A stretch of DNA of 64,000 nt from Anastrepha obliqua (taxonomy: Eukaryota > Arthropoda > Insecta > Diptera > Tephritidae), in contig NC_072892.1 in NCBI RefSeq assembly GCF_027943255.1, forward strand, positions 29,101,792 to 29,165,791. Direction: 5' to 3'. Each line of letters begins with the position of its first letter. Position 1 is the first letter of the stretch. A program made the position numbers and the translations under genes. Positions 21,494-32,700 of the stretch are shown one piece after another. A model generated the notes under the pieces. The model did no database searches. It saw only the letters and a list, made by a program, of their open reading frames with translations, and had not been told where the DNA came from.

Positions 21494-23526
21494 TTAACTT
21501 GATTTTATTTTACGCTTAAGTAAATTGAAATGCCCGTAAGAAATATAGTCGTCCGTAAAAAATGGTATATAAAAAGCTCTGAAGAGCCTATGTGATTTCT
21601 CTTGAATAAGAAATGGTAATGTTTTTGTGTTTATCCAATCTTTGGTATAATTGGAGTAGTTGGGTTCCAGCTCTGTATATTTCCCTTCATCGAAATATAT
21701 TAAAAAATCGCAGTTATTGTAATTAAAATACGTTCTTTCGTCTTCTTGATTCATATCATTGAAATATGGATGCACCACTTGTGTAGCATTTTTTCCGTCC
21801 GTATAGTAAACTGGTAACATGCCCCGAAACTCCGATTTCAAAAAGCGTAAGCGGAAATTTTTGGCCGGCAAAAAGAAGCTACCTGGATAACGATACCAAT
21901 CTTTTCCAATGCACACATTATATACTCTGTCATCTTGATATTGCTCGGACGTCTTAAATTTGTTCAGCTCCATAACGATATCCATTGGTGCGTGATAGTT
22001 TCGATACAGAGAAAATACTCTTGACAAACCTAACAAAGTGCTTACAAGCATAACGAAAATAGCAATGAACATTGTGTGCTCCAGATAGTGAGATCCCACC
22101 GCAGTTTTATTCTTAACCGCTAATAATGACTTTAGCCGATAGAAAATGCGTTGAAAAACATCAACAGTGATGGCGCCACACAGTGATATTAGCGGATAAA
22201 TGGGGAAAAGAAAGCGTTCCTCCTTATGTGGTTGTGGAAAGAAAACTAGCAGCCAGAGATATAGAGGCGCTAATGATAGATATCGTGGAAAATTTAACGT
22301 TGACTTGGATTTTGCTGGTACCACAAAATGATCAATCAGTAGCATAACCGGTGTAATTAGAGCAAACATCTGAAATAAAATTACTTCTGTTAATATTATA
22401 ACTGTATTGTGTACAGTGTGTATCCACTCACCCAAATGATGTTAAAGTTTAAGAATCCATTGATTATGTAATACTTGAATGGTTCGGTGCCAAATATATT
22501 CGGTCCATGGCTGGTGAAAACGTTGTACATTACTAGGTTCAATGGCGCGATAACTAATTTACCGAAGTAGGTGCTATCGATAACAACCATTGGAATTCCG
22601 ATGGTAATTGCAGAAATTAAAGTCCATGTTAAAAACGTCCTCCACAACCGTTTACGTAGCAGCATATCTAAAGCGATTGGCACACCTAATACGACTGAGA
22701 AAGGCCAGCCAAGTAAAGCTGAAATAGCGACAAAAAATATCGCCAGACTATACTTCAGTTGCCACCACGCAGCAATAGCGGCACATCCAAAGTACATTGA
22801 GAAAGATGATGGCAATAAAGCAGCACTTGACACAAACATGCCAACACTGAAAAGCTGAAAAATCAACCATAGCCGTCCTATGTGTATTCCGAACTCTTGG
22901 CAGATCGATCTAGAATGCATTAATCAAGTAGTTTTACAACATTCAACGACAAAGAATAAATGTTTGCGTACTTATACATAAAACGCTCCATAACAGCGCA
23001 ACCAAATCCTAAAATACATCGTATCATGTAGAATATAAGAATTGGACTTGGATTGAAGAGTTTTTGGTATATCCAGCCGGGCACACCTTGCAATAACAGA
23101 TATGTATAGGAGCGTAGAGCAAATTGTGGGCTATACTCCCACGTTTGCATACCGTGGCCATTAATAACATAATGAAGTGGCTCCCAGTAGTTGAAAGTTT
23201 CGTCGCAATCAGATATGTATGCCCAAATAGCGCTACACAAACGCGCACTAATAAAAGTCTTAAATGCAGTCTCTACACTTGGTACAATTGTCGTTCTAGT
23301 ATTTGTGGCCACAACAGAAGCATTTGTTTTCGTCCCACTTGAACTGTGAATGAAACCGAAAATACCGAAAATATATAACACCATATTTTTCGAAAAGACA
23401 ATTTCACCTCTTCTTGAAATCCTTTCTTTGGTTGCTATCAATTTTCCTAGGTGGTTTTTTTGTTAGGCCGATGCCATTGTCTAATTTATTAGCATTATAC
23501 CGCTGCCGTGCGGCCGGAGGGGCCAT
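21494..23526 (-). CDS. Alg9: ALG9 alpha-1,2-mannosyltransferase
   Basis: A polytopic ER enzyme of family GT22. It transfers mannose from dolichyl-phosphate-mannose to the lipid-linked oligosaccharide used in N-glycosylation. Four exons: 23408-23526, 22972-23343, 22432-22909 and 21494-22369. Introns are 64, 62 and 62 bases with GT...AG ends, and all phases agree, giving 614 aa (human ALG9 is about 611). The family motif SDCDETFNYWEP has Asp87-Glu88. Later come TWEYSPQFALRSY, ILGWPFSV-like helices, GTEPFKYYIINGFLNFN and HKEERFLFPIYPL (about 371-383). The start MAPPAARQRY is the only Met opening the first exon before the donor. It is divergent from TfIIFbeta, 1.6 kb away. Confidence 0.93.
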
Positions 23527-25114
23527 GATAAACAGAAAACGAAAACAGGTTAATCTGATATGGGCTCGAATTTCGTTGTGATAAGACACCGTGTCAAAAC
23601 CCTTCCTATTCGGTATCGATATTTTCGAAATTGCATAGAACGATATTTTTTGGGGTCGAGTTCTAGAAATCAATTATCGGATTTTCGGGCAAAAAATAAA
23701 GTACCCTAAGGCTATGTTCCTACGACGCGTAATTCGTTAGGTAATTAGAGAATTTTCGCTTTTTCACGGCGCATTCGTAACCCACTTGTGTAGCTTTCCT
23801 TTTTGTTTGATTTCTCCAATTTTTACTAATATTGTTTAAGGTGAATATCGGTGATGAAGAACAAAGTAAGTTTAAACTAACATTTTACTTCATTTTATAA
23901 TTGATATTAATACTTCAAAGTATTTACTTTTTTCCCGGTTAAACTTTCAGAGTTTAATGATCACTTCAAACCTAGTATCCTTCAATAATTGCAACTGCTG
24001 CTTATGAAGGCGAAACAGTTATTCAAAAGAAAATTGTGTCTCCTCAACAAGTTTTAAAATATTTAGCAACCACCTCGACATAATAATTTTTTTACAATAT
24101 ATTTTTGCCCCCCTTATTTAAATTTAAGTTTTTCTGGTAATTATTCAACGTTTGCTACTTCTGTTCTGGTTTATTCTTTCGTTTTGTGTAATTTCTGACA
24201 AAAAATGAAAATGATAAGGATTTGTTCGTATTTTGTGAACTAATTGAGACTTAATTATTTACAAAATGTTGTATGGAGAATTACGTAACTCGAAGGGTAT
24301 TGAATTACGAAAGAGGGAACGAAATTTGCTTGGCAAAAATCATCAAAATTTAATGTCTTTACATAGGCTGCATTCACCGTTTTCAACTATAGGTATTTTG
24401 CTGGTTTCCACTGTTTAGTTTGCTGGTTTGAGAGGTTTCGTTTGTTCACGTTTTTTCCCCCTCTTTATTTCATTTGCGTCATTCTTGTGTACGTATTTCT
24501 AAATTTTAGACATCAGCAGCCAATCAAATTGCCTCGATATGGGCAACATGTAAAACATTAGTGCCATGTTGCGATGAGATGCCATAACAAAAAGGATTTC
24601 CCCTTCCGCGCAAATGAATGCTATTACCACCATTTAATACTAAAATTCGTTTGCTAATTTTGTTTTGGGATTACTCTTTCAAATCAAAATAAGGTAACAC
24701 AACGATTTTTTCGTAATTTGAAAAGTAGTAATAGTGACTGAATTACTTACAAACCAATTCGTTCCCAAAATTTGTGTGGGGAATTGCGCAATTCGAAAGG
24801 TATTTTTGAAGTGAATAACCAATAGAAGAGCGAATTAAGAATCGGAGAACGAATTCTGTGCAGTGGGAACGTAGCGTAAGCCTGACTAACTGAGACCTGC
24901 AGTTCGTGTATGAGAGAAAATATCGATAGTAATCGAAAGTTTTTTTGAGTGATCGACAAAATCGAATAAAACATTTCGTACTCGTCCGTCACTAATGAAG
25001 TTATTTATTTGCAATTGAAAACTTTAATCAGTGAGAGGGAAATTCTTAAAAGTGGTATTTAGAAGAGTTTTATAATTAGTAAAAATCTAACTTCCAAACA
25101 AAGGAAGCTGTAAT
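23527..25114. promoter_or_regulatory. divergent intergenic region between Alg9 and TfIIFbeta
   Basis: This should contain both promoters and 5' UTRs. AT-rich sequence with TATCGATA-like motifs (for example ATATCGATAGT near 24919), similar to DRE-type elements of fly housekeeping promoters. No TATA box or transcription start was fixed. Confidence 0.4.
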
Positions 25115-26003
25115 ATGTCAAAAGATGATAGAGAGTTAGATTTGTCCAATGCGGGACGAGGAGTTTGGTTGGTTAAAGTCCCGAAATATATTGCTCAGAA
25201 ATGGTCTAAAGCGCCTTCAAATATGGATGTGGGGAAGTTACGCATTAGTAAAACACCGGGACAGAAGGCCCAAGTGTCCTTATCGCTTACACAGGCTGTG
25301 GTTAACTTGGATCCCGAGGAAAAAATTCCCACTGAGCATATTTTGGACGTTTCTGTGGTGACTAAGCAAACGCTTGGTGTATTCTCGCATGTTATGCCAC
25401 TGGAGTCAAATAATATAAGTAATGCCAAAGATAAGGAACCACAGCCTCTTAGCGAGGCGGAAAAGTTGTATATGGAAGGTCGCATTGTGCAAAAGCTAGA
25501 ATGTCGGCCGATTGCTGACAACTGCTACATGCAATTAAAACTTGAATCTATACGAAAAGCATCAGTACCCCAACGGAAAGTCCAGCCAATAGACAAAATT
25601 GTACAGAACTTCAAGCCAGTTAAAGACCACGCTCACAATGTTCGTATATTTTACATATTTGGATAAATAATTTGTTTTCACTTGTCTTATGTTTTATTAA
25701 TTGCAGATCGAGTATCGAGAACGAAAGAAGGCGGAAGGAAAGAAGGCGCGTGATGATAAAAATTCAGTTATGGATATGCTATTTAATGCGTTCGAAAAAC
25801 ATCAGTACTACAATATTAAAGATTTAGTAAAAATAACTAAACAGCCTATTGGCTATCTTAAAGAAATACTCAAAGAAGTATGCGACTACAATATGAAGAA
25901 TCCTCATAAAAATATGTGGGAATTGAAGAAAGAATACCGACATTATAAGACTGAAGAAAAGAAAGGTGACGAAAAAACGGGCACAGATAGCGATTCGGAA
26001 TGA
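25115..26003 (+). CDS. TfIIFbeta: TFIIF beta subunit (RAP30)
   Basis: The small subunit of general transcription factor TFIIF, which binds RNA polymerase II and helps it load at promoters. Exons are 25115-25639 and 25707-26003, with intron GTTCGT...TTGCAG. The frame joins as DHAHN|IEYRERKK, giving 273 aa, the usual size. The N-terminal half (WLVKVPKYIAQKWSKA onward) is the dimerisation domain that pairs with RAP74. The C-terminal half, from about residue 190, is a winged-helix DNA-binding domain (MLFNAFEKHQYYN, LVKITKQP, YLKEILKE, WELKKEYRHY). An acidic end (GTDSDSE) follows. AATAAA at 26044-26049 lies 41 bases past the stop. Confidence 0.96.
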
Positions 26004-26043
26004 GTGTAAACCTGAAATAATGCGAAGCATGTTTATTTTTATA

Positions 26044-26049
26044 AATAAA
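26044..26049 (+). promoter_or_regulatory. polyadenylation signal of TfIIFbeta
   Basis: AATAAA about 40 bases downstream of the stop codon. Confidence 0.6.
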
Positions 26050-26329
26050 AATTTACAATCATTTATATTGTAAGGCTTTAAGGCAAATTAATTTCTTACT
26101 TATTGATCTACATTTTTTATAAAAGAAGGTTACGAGTTCAGTAAAAATTGAACGAACTTTAAAAGGCAAAAGATTTAGACCGTCGTAAACACTTCACGAT
26201 TGACAGTTTTAATTTACAAAAGAAGAGGCTACCGTTTGCCTGGAAACAAGCGTTCTGCAATTTACCTCAGTTCCCGACATCCAACTGGAACATTTAGGTT
26301 AAGTGGCGAATGAATTTTTAAGCTGACTT

Positions 26330-27190
26330 TAAACATGAAAAATTTCTTTCGACAGAATCTTTCTTTCAAACACTTCAAGCGACGCCTCACGGATATTGTC
26401 TTCGTAATGCCATGCAATAGGACAGTGTTTAATGGAGCACGTAGCGCAAAACTCGGGAGCATGTGTTTTGCTCTGCTCCATCCTACGTTTCGTTACGGCA
26501 AGGAGGCGTTGTTGCCAACGTACGAAGTAATATTTCATCATTATCATTGTTGGCGTGACGGTCCGGGTTGATAACTTCGACCAAGAATCTCGGCATCTTG
26601 TAGACATTCTCTAATTTTTCAGTTCAAAGATTTTGGCGTCGTCATTAATTGTATCAATCCAAGTTTCCCGTGAGCGACCCCTTTTCCAAGGCACATACAG
26701 GTTGCTATTGTAAATCTTTTTTGCGATTTCGTATGGGGGCTCATCCTCAGAACATGTCCAACTAAGTTAATGCGCTGAAACTTGATGAAGTCGGCGATTT
26801 GTAAGCCATTTATGATAGCTCAGCTAAACATTCATCGTTGTAAGGTAGGCGATAGTTGACGTGATGTATCCGTACCGGCCCTAAAATGCAGCGTAGAATT
26901 TTTCGCTCAAAAATGTTAAGCTTTTCTTCATCCGCCGTGTGCATCTCCCAGATTTCAAAAAGCGTGAGTAACGCAAGGCCTAATTATACAATAGTTTTAT
27001 AGAGTTTCAGCTTTGTTCGCTTAGAAAGAAACGAAGAACCTAGAGCCACGCACTCACTTCTTGTTAGGATCCAAAATATTTAAACGATGCCGCCCGCTCA
27101 AAAGTGTAACTGTCGATCAATATGACAGATTTACATTAATTTGGAAGTTTTCCAGTGCACAAAGATTTTGTTTTCGATTCGTTAGTTACT
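26330..27190 (-). mobile_element. RTE-type LINE 3' coding fragment
   Basis: The minus strand encodes degraded pieces of the post-RT region, including GRSRETWID-like sequence near 26660. It shares DNA-level segments with the RTE fragment at 57055-57540. All frames are broken. It lies just past the 3' end of TfIIFbeta. Confidence 0.55.
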
Positions 27191-27199
27191 CTAAATTCT

Positions 27200-28680
27200 A
27201 AGTGGATAGAAAAATTTGGTGTAGGAGGAAACCCACGCAAAACACAACTCATATCGTACAGGATAGGGATAAGAAAGATAGTTTCCCTCAGTTACGTTCA
27301 ATAATGCTTAAGGAGGGAAGCTCTTATGATTTCGGAAGAAACTTGGGACTAGCCATAGATAGGAAATTGACTTGGAAGTCAAATATCATAGAAAGAGTTA
27401 AGAAAGCTATCCTAGCGTTTTATGCCTGCAAGAGAGCTTTAGGAAAGAGCTCGGGAATTAAACCTAAGGTTGCTCATTGGTTTTATACTGCAGTTGTCAA
27501 TTGTCCTATATGGAAATGTTGTCTGACTTATTCTAATTTATTGAGTAAGGTACAGAGATCAGCAGAATTATGTGGCGTCATGAAAACCACGCCATCCATG
27601 GCTTTGGACACCATGTTACATCCGTCACCCCTTGATCTCTTCTGCAAATACTCAGCGGGCTTTTTTCGCTTTAAGGCTCAGAGCGAGCTCACAATGGAAA
27701 ACTGTCACACATGGACATTATAGACGCCTATATGGACATATCCAGTGATTGTGATTATCACCCTCGCATTCGCTTCGAAAGGAATATCTCAGTGAAAATC
27801 CCTTCTAGACTGGAATGTTTTCAAGAAGATCCATCACCCATTAAGATCCCGTTAAGATCTACACGGACGAATCTAAAATGGATACCGGTGTAGGATCAGG
27901 GCTATAATGCGAAAGGTTTTTTATCCATGAAACCTTTAAACTACCGGATCACTGTAGTGTTTTTCAAGTGGAAATAAACGTTATTCATTAAGCCTTCAGA
28001 TGGTTAAAGACAAACGGAATATCATCAAAAGATATCTACATTTTATCAGACAGCCGAGCTGCCCTACGTGCTCTGGATGCATTCCATCAAGGATGTCTTA
28101 CATTGCCGCCAATCTCTTAATGAGATGGCAGACATATATCCCAGTGAGCTGTGCGGCTGACCAACTTGCCAGAAAAGGTACCTGTTTGCCAAACATAAGG
28201 AATTTTATGGTACCTCTCGCAACTTGTGTAAGCTTCTTGTTATGGACGCACTATTTCTAATTTTGTAAATCAAATATGTATTAGTGCCAATATCTGTGAA
28301 ATCGCTAGGCAAACATGACCAATGCTCAATTTACGTATATCCAAGAATATTATAAAATTAAGTAGACTTCAAATTAGGACCTTAGTAGGGGACCTCACCG
28401 GACATTATCTCATAGAATATCACGTAAGGGGATTATAAATGATTTCTGTCGTAGCTGTAGGAATGAGGAGGAGTTGGAAACAATTTGCAAATACCCCGCT
28501 CTAGCCAATATTTAAGATATACCCACCCATCTAACAACCCTCTCCCTCTGGACCCAACCTGTGGAAGCAGCAAGTTTCCTGGGCCTACCGTTAGATGAAC
28601 TAGACGATGATGACGGGTGATCTACATAACACTGAGAGGGTTAAGTATACTGCTTCAACAACAACAACCTACTTCCTAAT
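27200..28680 (+). mobile_element. decayed LOA/I-like LINE fragment
   Basis: The frame at 27202-27723 includes LGLAIDRKLTWKSNIIERV and KKAILAFYACKRALGKSSG, equivalent to the RT thumb of the element at 5165. Later stretches (about 27860-28260 and 28390-28520) retain traces of RNase H and the C-terminal Cys region. Many stops are present. Confidence 0.6.
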
Positions 28681-28739
28681 GAATATGGATAATCTATACA
28701 CTTTAGGCATCAACAATCTTTTAAGCTTTGTTTAAAGCT

Positions 28740-28870
28740 CAGGATGGCTCAATTTGGAAGGGGAAATGTATCTCAGCCCCTGCAGCTCACAACGGACCCA
28801 TTTCGTGGTCTAAGTGGCATCGCTGTTTCCCGGTGCGATGCAGCAGCCAAACCTAACCTAACCTTTTACA
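28740..28870 (+). mobile_element. LINE 3' tail
   Basis: A short GC-richer block ends in AAACCTAACCTAACC. A similar AACCTAACC ending closes the LOA-like copy at 60692. It is probably a 3' UTR remnant. Confidence 0.35.
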
Positions 28871-29798
28871 GCTGTAGAGAAGAAAACGTTTTGTTTAGTG
28901 AAATATTATACTATTTATTTACTGTGAAAACATTTTACAACTAACTCAATAGTTCTATTTCATAACTATTACTTAAATTTAATGCTTATGGCTACGGTAA
29001 TATATCTCTATACATATGTACATCTGAATTGGTTTTATTCATAATTTCATATATCTTTGAAATTTGGGTGCGATTCCTCATGAAATATAAATGTAGCAGT
29101 ACTGCTTGATAATTTTTTTAAAACTAAGTACGCCTTATTTCTAGAGTTATTGCCCTAGGCATATTACCCTCCTCAACATTCATTAAGGAATCAGGTACAA
29201 AGTTATTTAGTTATTTATCAAATTTATTGTAAATTATAAAAGTTATATTTGCTGTTGTATTGGCAAATAAAAGAGAAATATTAGAAAATATATTACGGCA
29301 AACCACAATAAAATGCAATTAATCTGGCAACGTGAAATATTAAAAAATATATACAACTAAATGTATACTTTTGACATAATAAATTTCAGTTGCTAGGTCA
29401 TTTGCATTTAATTGTGAATAGCCGTAATATGAAACAATTTCTTTACCAATAATTTGCAAAAAAAAAAAAAATTTGTTACGTTTATCTGCTTGCAAGATAA
29501 GAAATTGTAAAGAAAAATATAATTATTGCTTGCCACGTGCATAATATTTAAAAATGCATATTTTTTCTTTTCACTTCAAATACACTTGCATATAGCTAAT
29601 TCCAAAATATTGCACTCACACACACAGGTGTGATATTTACTTATTCGAATCATATTGCATAAAGATGACTTTGTGCAAACGAAGAATGCCCTGAAAATGC
29701 ACTATTAATTTCCCAATACTTATTCTAAGCTAAATAACGGCAACTTATATACACTACATAGTAGTCATCAGTAACGGAGAAGCTGTGCCAGTCTGTTG
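28871..29798. other. AT-rich 3' flank of Cap-H2
   Basis: No coding or repeat structure was recognised. It should include the Cap-H2 3' UTR on the minus strand, whose end could not be fixed. Confidence 0.35.
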
Positions 29799-32700
29799 TC
29801 ATGACGAGCACTCTTCATTTGAGAAAATACCCGAATCATAGTCGTCATTTGTACTTTGCAGTTTCTCAATTTGTTTTAACGGACGCAAAACATTTAAATT
29901 TACATTAACCACTTCATCGCTAATATTAAGCCTCGAATTACACCCCAACTCAGGTGTGGCAGATAATTTATTCAAATTCTGCTTTGTGGTGCTACTTTTG
30001 CTTATCAATTTCGGTTGCACCATGCCGATATTGTCTTCTATGGCTACAGTATGCCGTTTTGTGTCTAACAATTCCAAGTTTATGTCGCTCCAACTGGACG
30101 GCTCTTCAGTGCATTTACCGCTAACATCAATTTTAAGGTTATTTTGATTCGCCTGCAAAAGAGAAAAAAAGTTAGCTACAAGAATATAACAATAACACCA
30201 GCGTACACCTGGCATTTAACTAACATTTCTTATGCAAAATTTGACTCTGAATCCGAATATGATTTCAGATTGTAAAAAATTAGAAATTTTGAAGATATAA
30301 CTAAACTTTAATTTTTTGAGAATTTTTCAGGAATTTATTTTATTAATTATTTTATATTGTAATTGGCGCTTACACCCTGTTCGGCCGAGCTCCTCCTCCT
30401 ATTTGTGGCGTGCATCTTGATATTTTGTTAAAAATGGAGAGGCATAAAGTTTTATACCATCTTCGAACGGCAGATATTTTTATGAGATACTTTTTCATGG
30501 CAGAAATATACTCGGAGGTTTGCCATTGCCTTGCGAGAGGCGACCGCTATTAGAAAAAACTATTTATATTATTTTGGTATTCCATGCACGGAGATTCGAA
30601 CCTACACCCTTCCGAATGTTAGTATATAGAATTTAGCATACTTAAAAAAAACAAGTAAGGAGGCTAAATTCGGTGCAAACCGAACTTTATATATGTCAAG
30701 TCAATACCAGGTGGCATGATCTCTTTGCGTTTGCAACTTGATTTTTAAGTGGTTAAAAACTGATTTTTTTTTGTTTTTTATTCACATTTTATTCTAGCTT
30801 TTTGTTAATGACGTATCATATATTAAGTACTGTTTCCCCAACCAGTTTTTTAGGTTTTGTTGTTGCATATCACTATCAAAATCTACTTTTTCCCCGCGGA
30901 AAATTCAACTAAAGAAAATTGTTTGTGGGTGTGTGCGCATGTTGTTGGCAGTTTATTGGGGGCCTCAACTTATACCCGCGCACATTTTAGTCAAATTTAA
31001 TTTTGGCTGACTGTTAATTTTGGAATCAAAAATCCTATCACACAATGAGATTTATAGCTTGTAAGATCAGACACGCGGACAGAAATTTGCGCGATGTACC
31101 ATATAAAATTGGGCATGGTTTAATCCAGTCTCAACAATTTTAATGTCACATCTAAATGAGACCAGGAACAATACGTGTACTAAGTAAGTCCAGTTTTCAA
31201 AATTTTTTTTTCTTCTTGGGCTCATCATTTGTACCAGATGTGACTAATTTTTCGTTACTTACAACAGAGATATAATTTTTTCATTTTTGAAAAGTACGAT
31301 TATATGTATGTGAATTGGGCGCGGTTATTGGCCGATTTCGTTCACTTGCAATACAAAACTACCTTGGACAAAGGGTAATATGGGTACCAAGTTTCAATGA
31401 AATATTGTAGATTCCTTTATGTTGTTACATACAATCCTTATGTGAAGAAAATTGTAATACCCTGCGCTTGGGTATAGACGAAAATGATTTTTTCCGTAAG
31501 TCACGTCTTAATACCACATGTTTAATACCGATATCTCTTTTTTTTAACGTCGAAGTGAACATTTAGAAAGATAACGAGCACTTTTTAATTTAAAAGAAAG
31601 TGTGTTACGAAAGCAAACGGGGACATACAAAACCAAAGGGAGCCAAAATTGATTTTTTAAATCGCATTAGGAACTAACCACCGCAGTTGAATGGGTTCGT
31701 GAGTGTTCGTGCGTTTCCTCGACAGTCGGTGATAAGTTACTGGAACGACCCGGATTTATATCCGGCCAAGAACTGTCACTTTCAGTATTCTACCATTCCC
31801 GGGTTCGCATATTGCTGTAGTGACTTTATTTAATATTTAAACGGAACTTTGGGTCTCTTAGAAAAAGCATCAAGATGCGCACACAGAGCTGGTAGCACAA
31901 GCAAAAGACACATAAATGTAAATTTTGCAGCATTTCAAACGCTGCTTCATTCTAAAATGAATTTTTTCTCATCTGCATCATGATTAAATAATAAAATGTT
32001 TGCTCAGTAAGCAGCTTTCCCATTCCCTTTTGACAAATCGGCTCGTTACATTTACACAAACATGAAAAATTACGAAACATTTACATACCAAATTCATGAA
32101 AGATATGTATGTATGTTCAATTTCGATTGTGCATCAGACGTTGATAAGTCAACAACACTAAGAGGCACCATCATCGATTTGACTTTTTCAAGAAACATTA
32201 CACTCGAAACACTCCCTTTCATATTTCCTACTTTTCCTCTCATCGTCCTTTTCTCAACAGAGAAAGGAGGCATATGCAAATACAAATATGTGAATTTATA
32301 TACATATGCGCATATACATACATATATATACTCACTCAAGTAGGAGAGAGCCAGATGTTGAACGTTGCCGAACGCGTGGCCCGGTTGTGCCTCTTTGTCG
32401 TTCGTTCCGCGCTCTCGCTTGCAGTTCAAGCAAGGTAACGACGCATGAGCAAGATAACGCCACATGAGTAAGATAACGACGCATGAGCAAGATAACGACG
32501 AATGAGCAAGATAACGACGCATTTGTTGGTGCGTGCAGCCGGCTACATCATTATAAGACGTTATCACGTCAAAAATTGTATGTGGAAGTTGCTGAATACT
32601 TCAAGAATTGTGGAGGAGACCAAATTGTCTTCTGAAGAACTGTTCCATCACCATGAGAAGCAGTTGTAGCTATGGACGCAGCTGCATCTCCTAGGAATTT

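Noticed and set aside
26329..26607. 92-codon minus-strand frame as a small gene
   Set aside because: The DNA matches the 3' coding region of the RTE family in another frame, and no independent support exists.
32430..32530. Short regular repeats resembling a CRISPR array
   Set aside because: Units are head to tail with no unique spacers, in a fly intron; this is a minisatellite.
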